A stretch of DNA of 64,000 nucleotides from Chthonomonadales bacterium (GCA_027459625.1 DAIDHP010000004.1:169276-233275), one strand, 5' to 3'; shown: positions 25,558 through 35,353, counted from the first letter of the stretch. Notes: generated by a model from the sequence alone, not told the origin. Program-made: numbers and translations.

Positions 25558-26754
25558 ATGAATAAGAAAACGATTGAAGACATTCAAGTTAAGGGAAAAC
25601 GTGTTTTGGTCCGCGTGGACTTTAATGTGCCCCAGGACGGTTCCGGCAACATCACGGATGACCGCCGAATCAAGGCGGCGATTCCCACAATTCAGTATTT
25701 AGTGAATCACAGTGCGAAAACGATACTTGTCTCACACCTGGGCAGACCCAAGGGGAAAGAGGGGGACAAGGAGAAATTCACCATGCGACCGGTTGCGGCG
25801 CGTTTGAGTGACCTTATGGATAAAACAGTGACGCTCGCTCCCGATTCCGTTGGACCCCAAGTGGAGAGTCTTGTCGGCGAAATGAATGACGGCGATATCC
25901 TTTTGCTTGAAAACGTGAGGTTTCATCCCGAGGAGGAGAAGAACATTCCGGAATTCGCCAAACAACTCGCCTCGCTTGCGGACCTCTACGTCAACGACGC
26001 TTTCGGCACCGCGCATCGCGCTCACGCCTCCACCGAAGGGGTGACGAAATTCATTCCCGGTGTGGCCGGTTATTTGATGCAGAAAGAGATTGATTATCTC
26101 GGCGGAGCTTTAAGCTCTCCAAAACGACCTTTCGTGGCAATCCTAGGCGGAGCGAAGGTGAAGGACAAGATCGGGGTGATCGAAAGCCTTATAAGTAAAA
26201 CCGACAAGCTGATCATAGGCGGCGGCATGGCGTATACATTCCTGAAAGCGCAGGGCAAGGAGATCGGCAAGTCCCTTCTTGACGCCGATTCGCTGGATTT
26301 CTGCAAGGGCGTTTTGGCGAAAGCCGGGGATAAGATACTCTTACCGGTGGATGTGATTGTAACCGACGATAACCCCTTCGACAAGGGACCGGATAACGTA
26401 CAATCCCGGGAAGTTAGCGTGGATGAGATACCAGCCGATTGGCAAGGGGTGGACATCGGACCCAAAACCGCCAAGGCGTTCGCAGCAGCCGTCAAAGGTG
26501 CGGGGACGGTGGTTTGGAATGGCCCGATGGGCATCTTCGAGTTTGATAAATTCGCAGTAGGCACTTGCGCCATGGCGGAAGCTTTGGCGGAGTCCGGAGC
26601 GATTACCATCATCGGCGGAGGCGACTCCGCAGCGGCTGTGGAGAAACTGGGGTTTGCGGAGAAGATGACGCATATCTCCACCGGAGGAGGCGCGTCGCTG
26701 GAGTTCCTTGAAGGCAGGGAGTTGCCCGGAGTGGTCGCTCTGCAGGACAAGTAA
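25558..26754 (+). CDS. pgk: Phosphoglycerate kinase
   Basis: The enzyme has 398 residues from the ATG at 25558, preceded by GAGGAAA; the longer frame from 25486 adds nothing family-like. Signatures include [18 protein letters not shown], the [10 protein letters not shown] segment, [16 protein letters not shown], and the nucleotide-binding [13 protein letters not shown]. It transfers phosphate from 1,3-bisphosphoglycerate to ADP. It directly follows gap, as in many bacteria, and ends in its own terminator. Confidence 0.98.
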   Translation: MNKKTIEDIQVKGKRVLVRVDFNVPQDGSGNITDDRRIKAAIPTIQYLVNHSAKTILVSHLGRPKGKEGDKEKFTMRPVAARLSDLMDKTVTLAPDSVGPQVESLVGEMNDGDILLLENVRFHPEEEKNIPEFAKQLASLADLYVNDAFGTAHRAHASTEGVTKFIPGVAGYLMQKEIDYLGGALSSPKRPFVAILGGAKVKDKIGVIESLISKTDKLIIGGGMAYTFLKAQGKEIGKSLLDADSLDFCKGVLAKAGDKILLPVDVIVTDDNPFDKGPDNVQSREVSVDEIPADWQGVDIGPKTAKAFAAAVKGAGTVVWNGPMGIFEFDKFAVGTCAMAEALAESGAITIIGGGDSAAAVEKLGFAEKMTHISTGGGASLEFLEGRELPGVVALQDK

Positions 26755-26766
26755 GCATCGTTGATG

Positions 26767-26797
26767 GAACGCCTTCCGTTTCGGATGGCGTTCTTTT
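26767..26797 (+). terminator. Intrinsic terminator after pgk
   Basis: GAACGCC pairs with GGCGTTC, with an inner TCCG/CGGA helix, followed by TTTTC. Confidence 0.8.
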
Positions 26798-26931
26798 CAT
26801 GTAAATTTGCGTATGAATATATGATCTCGGAGCGGGCATTTTATCCGGATGCAATATGGATGAAAAGCATGGGTGAAGAAAATTGAAACCGAACCGTAAT
26901 CCGATAAGTATGTTTATAGGAGGTTGAAAAT

Positions 26932-27615
26932 ATGAACTATAACATGCCCTACATGCCGCAATATGTGGCTCAAGCATCTCCTGAAGTGCGCAGTGATTTC
27001 ATCCGCCGCGTTTACGGGTTCTTTTTCCTTTCCCTTGTCGTATCCGTATTGGCGGGTTCCTTCGTCTCGCAACCCTCCATGCTGCCGATTGCGACGGCGA
27101 TGACTCTGCCTTTCATTATCGGAGAGTTCATTTGTCTCTTCGGGCTGTATTTCGCCCGTCGCGTCCAAGGGCTGAATATGCTGTTGTTTTTTGGTTTCGC
27201 CGCATTTTCCGGAGCCCTGATAGGTCCGTTACTGGTGTATGCGAATACAGTGGCGCCGGGAATACCCGCACAGGCGGCGATTCTGACCGTGGCTGCGTTC
27301 GGAGGCTTAACCATGTACGCCATTCAGAGCCGCAAGGATTTCAATTATCTCGGCGGATTTCTCATGGTGGCTTTGATCGCGCTCATCGTGGCGGGTTTTG
27401 TGATGTTTTTTATTCACTCCTCGTTTATGAGCATGGTCTATTCCGTGGTGGGGGTGCTGATATTCAGCGGATACGTGCTTTACGACACATCCAATATCAT
27501 GCTGCGACTAAGGCCGGATGAGACCCTGATCGGAGCCATTAGTCTCTATCTGGATTTCATTAATCTTTTCTTGATGATTCTTAACCTCCTTATGCAACTG
27601 CAACGCAGAGATTAA
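26932..27615 (+). CDS. BAX inhibitor-1/YccA family membrane protein
   Basis: The protein has 227 residues and about seven transmembrane helices, starting with FIRRVYGFFFLSLVVSVLAG. It has the family C-terminal segment SGYVLYDTSNIMLR and ends ISLYLDFINLFLMILNLLM. Bacterial members are pH-dependent calcium leak channels or FtsH-associated YccA-like proteins; the role here is inferred by family only. AGGAGG lies before the ATG. Confidence 0.92.
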   Translation: MNYNMPYMPQYVAQASPEVRSDFIRRVYGFFFLSLVVSVLAGSFVSQPSMLPIATAMTLPFIIGEFICLFGLYFARRVQGLNMLLFFGFAAFSGALIGPLLVYANTVAPGIPAQAAILTVAAFGGLTMYAIQSRKDFNYLGGFLMVALIALIVAGFVMFFIHSSFMSMVYSVVGVLIFSGYVLYDTSNIMLRLRPDETLIGAISLYLDFINLFLMILNLLMQLQRRD

Positions 27616-27642
27616 CCGGTTGTATCGGATATACTATCATAA

Positions 27643-27731
27643 GAGGTAATTGCATAATTATTCAAACGCGATCATTCGCACTACTGCCATGGATGAGTGA
27701 TTCGCGGAGTATCAAGTTCTGCAATTGCTGG
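27643..27731. repeat. Dispersed palindromic repeat, possible divergent copy C
   Basis: This 88-base stretch begins AGGTAATTGCA and ends TTCTGCAATTGCT, matching the terminal sequences and length of the elements at 817 and 59022. The interior is diverged, so membership is tentative. It lies directly behind the BAX inhibitor-1 gene. Confidence 0.35.
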
Positions 27732-27877
27732 CTGGAATACCGTGAAAAGGGAGCTTTTACGCGATGGCGGGAAATGCATCCCTTTTTTCGCGTGAATACT
27801 CAGTGGGCCGTGAAGGAATAACTTGCTATCGCGATGATATGTCATAAATAGTCCTTTCTCATAATGAAAGAAATCGA

Positions 27878-28330
27878 ATGGAACAGGAAATACATATATT
27901 TCACACAAGCACTGTTTGGACCGGAGACAGCGATGGGGATGGGGTTATGCAGAGCGACCAATTCTCCTTCGAATATGGACGACCTGCACAGCTTGGCGGA
28001 ACACCTGGGAGAACCAATCCGGAGATGCTTCTCGTTCAGTCCGTGGCGGCATGCTACGCGATAACCTTCGCCATTTTGGTGGAGCGAAAACGGCTGCCTG
28101 TAACCCGTTTTGAAGTGGCGGCGGAAGGGGAAATTGTCCGCCAGCCGGATAAAACGCTGAAATTCACTGCGATCCGATTGAAACCCATGATTGACCTGAA
28201 TGGCGCGGATGAGGCGACTGTGAAGTCCGTCTTGGATGCCGCGCATCGCACTGAGAAATACTGCCTGATATCCAACGCTCTTCGCGGGAATGTGGAAATA
28301 TCCGTTGATCCGCAAATCAATCGTGGGTAA
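27878..28330 (+). CDS. OsmC/Ohr-family peroxiredoxin-like protein
   Basis: The protein has 150 residues. The two conserved cysteines of the OsmC fold are present in VQSVAACYAITF and EKYCLISNAL, and the N-terminal strand TGDSDGDGVMQSDQF leads to a GGTPGRTNPEMLL loop. The family reduces organic hydroperoxides through the cysteine pair, usually with lipoyl or thiol donors. The ribosome site is weak; an alternative reading frame starting at 27864 is not supported by homology-like features. It is a cytoplasmic stress enzyme. Confidence 0.85.
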   Translation: MEQEIHIFHTSTVWTGDSDGDGVMQSDQFSFEYGRPAQLGGTPGRTNPEMLLVQSVAACYAITFAILVERKRLPVTRFEVAAEGEIVRQPDKTLKFTAIRLKPMIDLNGADEATVKSVLDAAHRTEKYCLISNALRGNVEISVDPQINRG

Positions 28331-28437
28331 ATGCGACACTCGCCTGGTTGTTATATCCAATGGCGGTGTTCCGAATCAAAATGTTTTGCATTACCCTCTG
28401 AAAAAATAAGATAACTTTGAAAAGGAGTTTTTACGGA

Positions 28438-29238
28438 ATGCGACGTTATTTAATCGCCGGCAACTGGAAAATGAACAAGCTCACCAGCGAAGCCGAAGCT
28501 CTAGTGAATGAACTGAAGCGGAGCCTTCCTGCGAAGAAAAACGTGGATGTGCTCGTTTGTCCGACATACACCTCGCTTCACCCCGTCAAGGCGGCATTGG
28601 AGGGGTCCAACATCCTTCTAGGAGCTCAGGATGTTTTCTGGAAGGAGAGCGGAGCCTACACCAGTCAGATATCCCCCTCGATGCTCAAAGATGTGGGTGT
28701 CAGTTACGTTATCATCGGTCACTCCGAAACCCGAGGCAGATTTGGAGTGCCGGAGCCGGATTTCGACGAAACCATCCTTAGACATTTCGGCGAGAGCGAT
28801 GAGACGGTGAACCGCAAAGCGAAAGCCGCTTTGTCCGCCGGTCTGATCCCGATTATCTGCGTCGGGGAGACTTTGTCCGAACGCAAGGAAGGGATATCGG
28901 ACGGACTTATCGCTGACCAGGTGGAAAAAGCTCTTGACGGGATATCCGGAGAGGATGTGGCGAAATTGGTATTCGCATATGAGCCTGTGTGGGCTATCGG
29001 AACGGGGGAGACCTGCGAGGCGGACGAAGCGGACCGGATTTGCCATCTCATTCGCACGACTATTGAAGGGTTTTTTGGCTCTACCGTTTCCGAGCGGGTG
29101 AGGATACAGTATGGTGGCAGCATGAAACCCTCCAACGCCAAGGAGTTGCTCGCAAAACCTAACATTGACGGGGGGCTGATAGGCGGCGCCTCGTTGAAAG
29201 CGGGTGACTTCACAGCCATTGTGGATGCCGCCGAGTAA
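28438..29238 (+). CDS. tpiA: Triosephosphate isomerase
   Basis: The enzyme has 266 residues from the ATG at 28438, with AAAAGGAG upstream. It opens with RRYLIAGNWKMNK and has the catalytic His in VIIGHSETR and the catalytic Glu in YEPVWAIGTG. The phosphate-binding loop is GGSMKPSNAKELL followed by DGGLIGGASL. It interconverts DHAP and G3P. Relative to the usual about 250 residues, it has an insertion of about a dozen residues after GHSETRGRFG (VPEPDFDETILRHFG) before the normal ESDETVNRKAKAAL helix. Confidence 0.97.
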   Translation: MRRYLIAGNWKMNKLTSEAEALVNELKRSLPAKKNVDVLVCPTYTSLHPVKAALEGSNILLGAQDVFWKESGAYTSQISPSMLKDVGVSYVIIGHSETRGRFGVPEPDFDETILRHFGESDETVNRKAKAALSAGLIPIICVGETLSERKEGISDGLIADQVEKALDGISGEDVAKLVFAYEPVWAIGTGETCEADEADRICHLIRTTIEGFFGSTVSERVRIQYGGSMKPSNAKELLAKPNIDGGLIGGASLKAGDFTAIVDAAE

Positions 29239-29246
29239 TAAATATC

Positions 29247-29288
29247 AGGGGTGCTCCCCGTTGAGCTTCAATGGCGAGCATCCCTTTG
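29247..29288 (+). terminator. Probable terminator after tpiA
   Basis: AGGGGTGCTC pairs with GAGCATCCCT (one G-U), with an inner TTGA/TCAA helix in the loop, followed by a short TTTG. Confidence 0.65.
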
Positions 29289-29444
29289 AATACGACCCGG
29301 TTTTCTCAATGCCTTGCCACCTGATAAAAAACGTTGCAACGCTCTTATAACGTGATCGCTTCATTTTGAAAATCTCTTTGCATTGATGTTCCGCGTATTA
29401 TTCGATGAAATTAAGTGGTTACACGACCCTGTAGATTTGAAAAC

Positions 29445-30938
29445 ATGAGAATAGTTACTTCCAATCAGATGCGTGAGCTTGATAAGCGAGCCATGACCGA
29501 AGGCGGAATTCCGGGCGTGGTGTTGATGGAAAACGCGGGAAGATCGGTTTTCTCAGTCTTGCAGGAGCGATACTCCCCCTTGCACACCCACTCATTCCAT
29601 ATCTCCTGCGGAGTCGGCAATAACGGCGGAGACGGTTTCGTCGTCGCCCGGTATCTCCTTCTATCCGGAGCCTCCGTATCGCTATCCGTAACCGGCGACG
29701 TCAAACGCATATCGGGTGATGCGCTCGTGCATTTGAATATCTTAAAGGGGAGGAAGGCGAATACCGGTTCGTCGCCAAATCCGAACGCCATCCAGGTGGA
29801 CGCTCTTCTCGGCACCGGTTTGCAGGGCGTTCCACGCGAGGATATCTCCGAGATGATACGAGCCATTAACGCCTCCGCTCAACCGGTGGTGTCGGTTGAT
29901 ATCCCCTCAGGAGTGAATTCGGATACCGGAGCCGTTCCCGGAGAGGCTGTGAATGCCGATGTCACCGTTACATTCGCCTATCCGAAGGTCGGCATGCTCC
30001 TGCATCCCGGGACGGATATGGTAGGCGAGTTGATTGTGAGAGACATTGGGTTTGACTGGGGGAAATTGGAATGGGAGTGCGCGACGGAATGGTTGCGCTT
30101 GGAGGAACTGGCGTCTCTACTGCCTCGACGCTTAGCCAACAGCCACAAAGGCAGTTACGGACATGTGCTTGTGTTAGGCGGATCCAGGGAGATGAGCGGT
30201 GCGGTATGCATGACCGCGCTCGCCGCATTGCGAACCGGAGCCGGGCTGGTAACTATCGCCACTGCGGAATCCGCGTTGCCCTTGGTGGCATCGCGCTTAA
30301 TGGAGGTCATGACGATAGGATTGCCCGATAAGGACGGTGCGCTCTGTGAAGCCTCCTTTGATGCGTTGGAGAGGGTTTTGGAGCGTTTTGACGTATTATG
30401 TATAGGTCCCGGAGGAACGAAGAATCCCGAAACTCAGGCGTTCTTCGCCCGAGTCTTGCGTGAGATTAAAAAGCCGACGGTTCTGGACGCGGATGGTTTG
30501 ATGGCTATCAAGGAGGATTGGGGAGGAACGCATCCGCTTGTGATCACGCCACATCCGGGCGAGAGCGCAAGGATGTTGGATTTACCCGTTTCCGAGATTG
30601 AACGAGACCGTTTGAACACAGTGCGCATGCTGGCAAACCGTTATCAAGCTATTGCAGTGTTAAAAGGCTCTCACACTCTGGTGAGCGATGGACGGTTGAT
30701 ATCCGTGAACACCACGGGGAATCCCGGCATGGCGACCGCAGGCAGCGGGGACGCTCTCACAGGTGTCATCGGAGCTTTACTGGCGCAGTGGCGCCATTCC
30801 TTGGATGCGGCTCGGCTGGGCGTCGCCTTGCATGGATACGCAGGGGATATCGCCTCCCGAGAGAAGGGCGCGGGGTTGATTACCGGAGATTTGATTAACT
30901 CAATACCCGATGCGATTAGCTCGATGTTAGGAGAATAA
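29445..30938 (+). CDS. nnr: Bifunctional NAD(P)H-hydrate epimerase / ADP-dependent dehydratase
   Basis: The enzyme has 497 residues. The N-terminal YjeF_N domain (1-215) shows VVLMENAGRSV, GVGNNGGDGFVVARYL and VDALLGTGLQG. The C-terminal ribokinase-like CARKD domain (225-497) shows GSREMSGAVCMTALAALRTGAGLVT, VITPHPGE and the nucleotide-binding AGSGDALTGVIGALL. Together they repair damaged NAD(P)HX. The start at 29445 is preferred over an upstream GTG at 29415. It heads a long same-strand run, with the first FHA gene only 4 bases after its stop, so co-transcription is likely. Confidence 0.95.
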   Translation: MRIVTSNQMRELDKRAMTEGGIPGVVLMENAGRSVFSVLQERYSPLHTHSFHISCGVGNNGGDGFVVARYLLLSGASVSLSVTGDVKRISGDALVHLNILKGRKANTGSSPNPNAIQVDALLGTGLQGVPREDISEMIRAINASAQPVVSVDIPSGVNSDTGAVPGEAVNADVTVTFAYPKVGMLLHPGTDMVGELIVRDIGFDWGKLEWECATEWLRLEELASLLPRRLANSHKGSYGHVLVLGGSREMSGAVCMTALAALRTGAGLVTIATAESALPLVASRLMEVMTIGLPDKDGALCEASFDALERVLERFDVLCIGPGGTKNPETQAFFARVLREIKKPTVLDADGLMAIKEDWGGTHPLVITPHPGESARMLDLPVSEIERDRLNTVRMLANRYQAIAVLKGSHTLVSDGRLISVNTTGNPGMATAGSGDALTGVIGALLAQWRHSLDAARLGVALHGYAGDIASREKGAGLITGDLINSIPDAISSMLGE

Positions 30939-30941
30939 GGG

Positions 30942-32336
30942 ATGAAACAGCGGCTTGGGGTAATTGGTTGTCTTTTGGAAATGGGAGAGGGTCATGGATC
31001 CATCTCCCTGATAATAAAAAGATTGTTTTCAGTCGTTACAACGCTCCTCTGTTTTATGACACTGGCGCCGTTCTGTTTTGCCGCGCCGACTGCTTCCGCA
31101 CCCGCAAAGCCCAGTGCGTCGTCGCCTGCGGCTTCGTCTCCAAGCGCCAGCGGGGTGACCCTTAATATCACCTTCCCTGCGGCGGGGGATTATTATGTGC
31201 GCATCCATGGGCAACCTCCATATCATTTCATGGATCAGACGGCCACCCTCAACCTTCCATCCAAGCCTAAAACGATTTACGTGGACGATGCTCAGACCGG
31301 AAATGTCGCCGAGTCGCCGTTTCCCGCGAATGGGATGCTCGTTCTTCACACAACCGATTTCAGCTATGTTCGCAAGGTGATCGTCAACGTCACCTATTCC
31401 GGACAACCGGTCACGGCGGCGTTGGTCTCGCTAACGGCGGCCAACTATTCGAAGCAGGTGGATATGACGCCCACCGACCAGGGAAACGTCTCCTTCGATG
31501 ATGTTCCGGCGGGCAAAGCGGTACTGACCATAACCTACGGCCAGAATTTATCCGACCGCAAGGATTTGATGATCTCCACGGACCATCCCGCCGGTCCTGT
31601 GACCATCCCCGCCGCGTTGAGTAATAAAACGGATACCATCTCCGCTCAATCCGCCGCTTCCACGCCCGCCGCTCCCGCCGGCAATGCGCCGCAAACCGCT
31701 CCGAAACCCGTGGCAGGTCCTCAGCCCCTTCCCAAGCCGACCGGTGGGAATCCCGCAGGGCAGTTGATCAACCTTCTGGTCGGGGTGGTTTTAGTGGGAG
31801 GGGCGGTATACCTTCTTTATCGTTGGAGCAAGTCCGGAGGCATGGGAGATTATTTGAAAAAATTGGGTGTCGACTCTCATCCAACCGCTCCGGCGGGAGG
31901 GGCTGGAACGCTAAACAACGCGCCTCCGCCCCCTGTGACGGATCCTTCGCTCTGTTCGTTCTGCGGGCAGAAGAAGGATGCCATGGGGAATTGCGCCTGC
32001 ACGCTTTCCGGCGGAGTGACCTCGCCCGCTCCCGCAATGGGGAATCAACCCCGCTTGGTCGCGTCCGGAGGGCTTTACTCGGGGAATATCTATCCCCTCA
32101 GCGGTTCGCAAGTGTCGATAGGAAGGGACGCGACGAACGCCGTACCGTTAAGCAATGACAACACCGTTTCCAGGCGTCACGCCACGATCGAGCAGTCCGG
32201 GGGGAGTTACGTCATAAGGGATGAGGGCTCCTCGAACGGCGTGTATGTGAACGGGGTTAAAATCAGCGGCATGCAGCCTCTCCATTCAGGGGATGAGATC
32301 CAGATTGGAAACACACGTTTCCGCTTTGAGGCTTAA
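30942..32336 (+). CDS. Transmembrane FHA-domain protein with zinc knuckle
   Basis: The protein has 464 residues. A signal or anchor helix lies at about 27-48, followed by an extracytoplasmic Ala/Pro/Ser-rich stretch and Ig-like region (70-230). A proline-rich linker precedes a transmembrane helix at about 284-303. A small Cys motif C-x2-C...C-x-C lies at 348-363 (CSFCGQKKDAMGNCAC), and a C-terminal FHA domain occupies 393-464 with IGRD, SRRH and SSNG, all key phosphothreonine-binding positions. The layout places FHA in the cytoplasm and the Ig-like part outside, suiting signal transfer across the membrane. Part of a run with VWA, PP2C and a Ser/Thr kinase. Confidence 0.85.
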   Translation: MKQRLGVIGCLLEMGEGHGSISLIIKRLFSVVTTLLCFMTLAPFCFAAPTASAPAKPSASSPAASSPSASGVTLNITFPAAGDYYVRIHGQPPYHFMDQTATLNLPSKPKTIYVDDAQTGNVAESPFPANGMLVLHTTDFSYVRKVIVNVTYSGQPVTAALVSLTAANYSKQVDMTPTDQGNVSFDDVPAGKAVLTITYGQNLSDRKDLMISTDHPAGPVTIPAALSNKTDTISAQSAASTPAAPAGNAPQTAPKPVAGPQPLPKPTGGNPAGQLINLLVGVVLVGGAVYLLYRWSKSGGMGDYLKKLGVDSHPTAPAGGAGTLNNAPPPPVTDPSLCSFCGQKKDAMGNCACTLSGGVTSPAPAMGNQPRLVASGGLYSGNIYPLSGSQVSIGRDATNAVPLSNDNTVSRRHATIEQSGGSYVIRDEGSSNGVYVNGVKISGMQPLHSGDEIQIGNTRFRFEA

Positions 32337-32411
32337 TGTTAATGATTGATTTATCTTATGCCCCCCTTTTCAACAACCTGATAACTATGGTAGTTTCGAT
32401 GGAGTCAGCCA

Positions 32412-33896
32412 ATGCGTTCTAGAATCATGCTTGGGGTCATTTTAGGGGCTGTGGGCGGTTTCATTGGATTTGTGATCCAAGAGATTACTGTAAACCACTC
32501 ACCTCTATTGACGTCGTCCGAAAGCACCCGTCAAATGGCTCTTTTTGGCATTATTATAGGGATATGCATCGGCATTGCGCTCGGGTTGGTGGAGGGGCTT
32601 GTCACCGGCAGGACGGAGCTTTTGCCTCAAGGAGCCATGATTGGAGCCGCCCTTGGCGGAGTCTCCGGGGTGATTGGCATCTATCTGGGGGGTGAGATAT
32701 ACGACGCCATCCTGATGGGGCAAAATCCCGGCACACTTCAGGGATTAGGGCTTTTTGGATTTATCCTTGATGTGGTCGCCAGAACAATAGGTTGGATGCT
32801 ATTCGGCGGTTTCATCGGCGCGGCGGTAGGCGCCTCGCTTATGTCTTGGAAAAGGGTCCGTAACGGACTCATAGGAGGATTGGTCGGAGGGGCGTTGGGG
32901 GGGATGATTTTCGATTTGGCTGCTGAGATAATCACCCAGCCACTGATGACCATGCAAGGAACCGGGGGGATGCATGAAGTCGGCGGACCGAGCCGAGCCA
33001 TCGGAATCACCTCCATCGGATTGTTCACCGGGCTTTTCATAGGCTTGGCCGAGGAGTGGTTCAAGGAGGCATGGGTGGTGGTCACCTCCGGGCGGAACGA
33101 GGGCAGGAGAATCATCCTCGCCAATCCGGTATCGTACATCGGACGAGACGAAAGAGCGGATGTTCCCGTATTCGCCGATCCAACGCTCACCGCTCAGCAT
33201 GTGGCGATCCAGGAGGAGAACGGCAGGAGATTTTTAGTGTTCGGAGGGCACCCGCCGGTGCCGGTCGTCAACGGCGTTCCGATTCAGGGCAGGCAACTGC
33301 TGAAGGATGGCGATGTATTGCAAGTCGGAACTGTGAATATCATATTCCATGAAAAAGCCACCTCGCAGCGAGTGCGGAAACCAGCTGTGGATGTCCCTCG
33401 CCCCGGACCGAACATTTCAAACGTACCCTCCAACTATTGCCCGTTCTGCGGCACGATGAAGGACGCGGCGGGGAATTGCTTGTGCTCCGTTACGACCGCC
33501 GGAGCCCAGGCGCCTCCGCCGAATGTCGCTCCGCCGCCAATGGGCGGCTTTCAATCCGTTCCATCCATGAACATGCCTTTGGGTGGCGGCACGGCGGGTA
33601 TTCAAAGCGTGGGAAACTCCTTGACGGGGATCAACGGCACAAGCATGGGTATGAGTTTTACGCTTGGCGGGGATAATATCACCATAGGCAGGGAGCTGAA
33701 TAACGCCATCGCACTCGCATCCGACAGTGCTGTCTCACGACGCCATGCGCATATCGCCATGGAGCAGGGCGTCCATGTTCTCTACGACGATAATTCGTCG
33801 AATGGCACATTTGTGAACGGTGCGAGGATCACACAACAGGTTTTGAGCAAGGGGGACTTGGTGCAATTTGGTTCCAGCCAATTCCGATACGAATAG
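32412..33896 (+). CDS. Glycine-zipper membrane protein with two FHA domains and zinc knuckle
   Basis: The protein has 494 residues. Residues 1-215 contain about six glycine-rich transmembrane helices (GVILGAVGGFIGFVI, IGAALGGVSGVIG, GGLVGGALGGMIF). FHA 1 (about 221-312) keeps IGRD but has TAQH instead of S-x-x-H and lacks the SNG motif, so it is degenerate. Cys343/346/356/358 form the same knuckle as in the gene upstream (CPFCGTMKDAAGNCLC). FHA 2 (about 420-494) is canonical with IGRE, SRRH and NSSNGTFVNG. It probably reads phosphothreonine marks made by the kinase at 38161. Confidence 0.85.
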   Translation: MRSRIMLGVILGAVGGFIGFVIQEITVNHSPLLTSSESTRQMALFGIIIGICIGIALGLVEGLVTGRTELLPQGAMIGAALGGVSGVIGIYLGGEIYDAILMGQNPGTLQGLGLFGFILDVVARTIGWMLFGGFIGAAVGASLMSWKRVRNGLIGGLVGGALGGMIFDLAAEIITQPLMTMQGTGGMHEVGGPSRAIGITSIGLFTGLFIGLAEEWFKEAWVVVTSGRNEGRRIILANPVSYIGRDERADVPVFADPTLTAQHVAIQEENGRRFLVFGGHPPVPVVNGVPIQGRQLLKDGDVLQVGTVNIIFHEKATSQRVRKPAVDVPRPGPNISNVPSNYCPFCGTMKDAAGNCLCSVTTAGAQAPPPNVAPPPMGGFQSVPSMNMPLGGGTAGIQSVGNSLTGINGTSMGMSFTLGGDNITIGRELNNAIALASDSAVSRRHAHIAMEQGVHVLYDDNSSNGTFVNGARITQQVLSKGDLVQFGSSQFRYE

Positions 33897-33980
33897 TGTC
33901 GGAAACATATAGCATTTAGAAATTGCCCGCAGAAATAATCGGCCGTTCGCATTGAAATCATTCACTTACGAGGAAATGAT

Positions 33981-35339
33981 ATGGAAGATAAAACCCAACA
34001 GATGAGCGGTTTTCCGGACCCACTCTCCGGCGCCACTCAGAGAATGAATATGCCACCTGTTTTCGGCGGCGACCCCATGGCGCAGCCAACGGCGATGGGG
34101 ATGTCGGTCCGCGCCTTGGAGATGGAAGTGATCATAGGCAACCAGTTCGCCGAGGCGTCCCGAAGCTCCAGGCTGCATCAGCTTGTGCTTCTAAAGTCCT
34201 CGGGCACCGCCATCGCCCGAAGGATGCCGCTGAACGTTTGTCTCGCCATTGACCGGTCCGGGTCGATGGAGGGGGAGCCGCTCGAATACGCAAAGCGAGC
34301 TTGCGAATACGTTGTGGACTTGCTGGAGACAAACGACATCCTCTCGATAGTCACCTTCGAGGAGCACGTGGAGGTGGTCATGCCCGCCAGAAGGGTGGTG
34401 AATAAAAACCTCATCAAGCAGCATATCCAGAGAATCATACCTGGTAACACCACCAATCTTTACGATGGCTTGATGCATGCGTGCATGCAGGTCGCCTCCG
34501 TCAATGCGACCGGATATGTCAATCGGGTGCTTATCCTCACGGACGGGGAGCCCACCACCGGCATCAAGGATTTCAACAGCATTGTTCAGCACGCGGCGGA
34601 TAACAAGATGCGAGGCATCACGGTGACGGCGCTGGGATTTGGCAGCGAGTACAACGAGGAGTTGATGGCGGGGATCGCAAGGAGGGGCAGTGGGAATTAC
34701 TATTACATATCTCAGCCGGCGCTGATTCCGGAGATTTTCCGCAAGGAGCTGGAAACGCTGATGACCATCACCGCACGCAATGTGCGGGTGCGCTTCTCCT
34801 TCCCCAGAGGGGTGCAGTGCCGCTACGTGTACGGAGTTGCGGCTCCCTCCATCACCGCAAGGGGGGCGGAGTTCGTTTTGCCGGATATTGAGCGCGGCTG
34901 TGTGGTCGCGAATTTGAGTGAGCTTGAACTTGACAGGCATGTTCCCGGAACTTATCGCGTGGTGAAGGTGGAGGTGAGTTACGAGGACACCTGCACCGGT
35001 AAAACCGAGACCCTTACAGGCGAGGGTGTGGTGGAGTTCGTCACCGATTCGTCCCGAATACCGCATGGAGTGAACCCGATGGTGCAATCGGAGTTGGATG
35101 TGCATCTCGCCACCCGAAATCTTGAGAAAACTATGATGGGTATGCGCACGCAGCAGCTTACCGCCATGGGCGCGTTATCCGATCTGCAGCGAACCAGGAA
35201 CATCCTTCTGCAATCCGGCAAATTGGATCAAGCTCAGGAGGTGACCCAGGCGATTGACGCCCTTCAATCCGGGGGCGATGCCGAAAAAACGCTCATTGGC
35301 ACGATATACTCACTTGACAAAGGCAAGCGGAAAGCCTGA
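33981..35339 (+). CDS. VWA-domain protein with putative phospho-docking motifs
   Basis: The protein has 452 residues and no signal or membrane segment. The VWA domain (about 84-260) has a full metal-ion-dependent adhesion site: D-x-S-x-S at Asp91-Ser95, Thr157/158 in GNTTNL and Asp188 in LTDGE. A beta-sandwich follows (265-370) and a helical C terminus. The N terminus contains TQQM (Thr5) and TQRM (Thr19), and the C terminus KTLIG (Thr437), resembling threonine motifs in the adjacent FHA protein. A role as adhesion or assembly platform regulated by phosphorylation is inferred. The next gene starts 14 bases downstream. Confidence 0.85.
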   Translation: MEDKTQQMSGFPDPLSGATQRMNMPPVFGGDPMAQPTAMGMSVRALEMEVIIGNQFAEASRSSRLHQLVLLKSSGTAIARRMPLNVCLAIDRSGSMEGEPLEYAKRACEYVVDLLETNDILSIVTFEEHVEVVMPARRVVNKNLIKQHIQRIIPGNTTNLYDGLMHACMQVASVNATGYVNRVLILTDGEPTTGIKDFNSIVQHAADNKMRGITVTALGFGSEYNEELMAGIARRGSGNYYYISQPALIPEIFRKELETLMTITARNVRVRFSFPRGVQCRYVYGVAAPSITARGAEFVLPDIERGCVVANLSELELDRHVPGTYRVVKVEVSYEDTCTGKTETLTGEGVVEFVTDSSRIPHGVNPMVQSELDVHLATRNLEKTMMGMRTQQLTAMGALSDLQRTRNILLQSGKLDQAQEVTQAIDALQSGGDAEKTLIGTIYSLDKGKRKA

Positions 35340-35353
35340 GGAGAACAGATCAA

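Noticed and set aside
27765..27800. Possible terminator (GGGA/TCCC then TTTTTT) after the BAX inhibitor-1 gene
   Set aside because: The stem is only four base pairs and the larger ACGCGA/TCGCGT pairing would place the T run in the loop, so it was not listed.
28324..28402. GGGTAAATGC and GCATTACCC flanking the osmC-tpiA gap, resembling the palindromic repeat family
   Set aside because: Ends match poorly, length is shorter (about 78 bases) and no internal block is shared.
34191..35105. Minus-strand open frame of 304 codons within the VWA gene
   Set aside because: His/Arg-rich composition typical of an antisense frame of a GC-rich-codon gene; no motif and no start signal.
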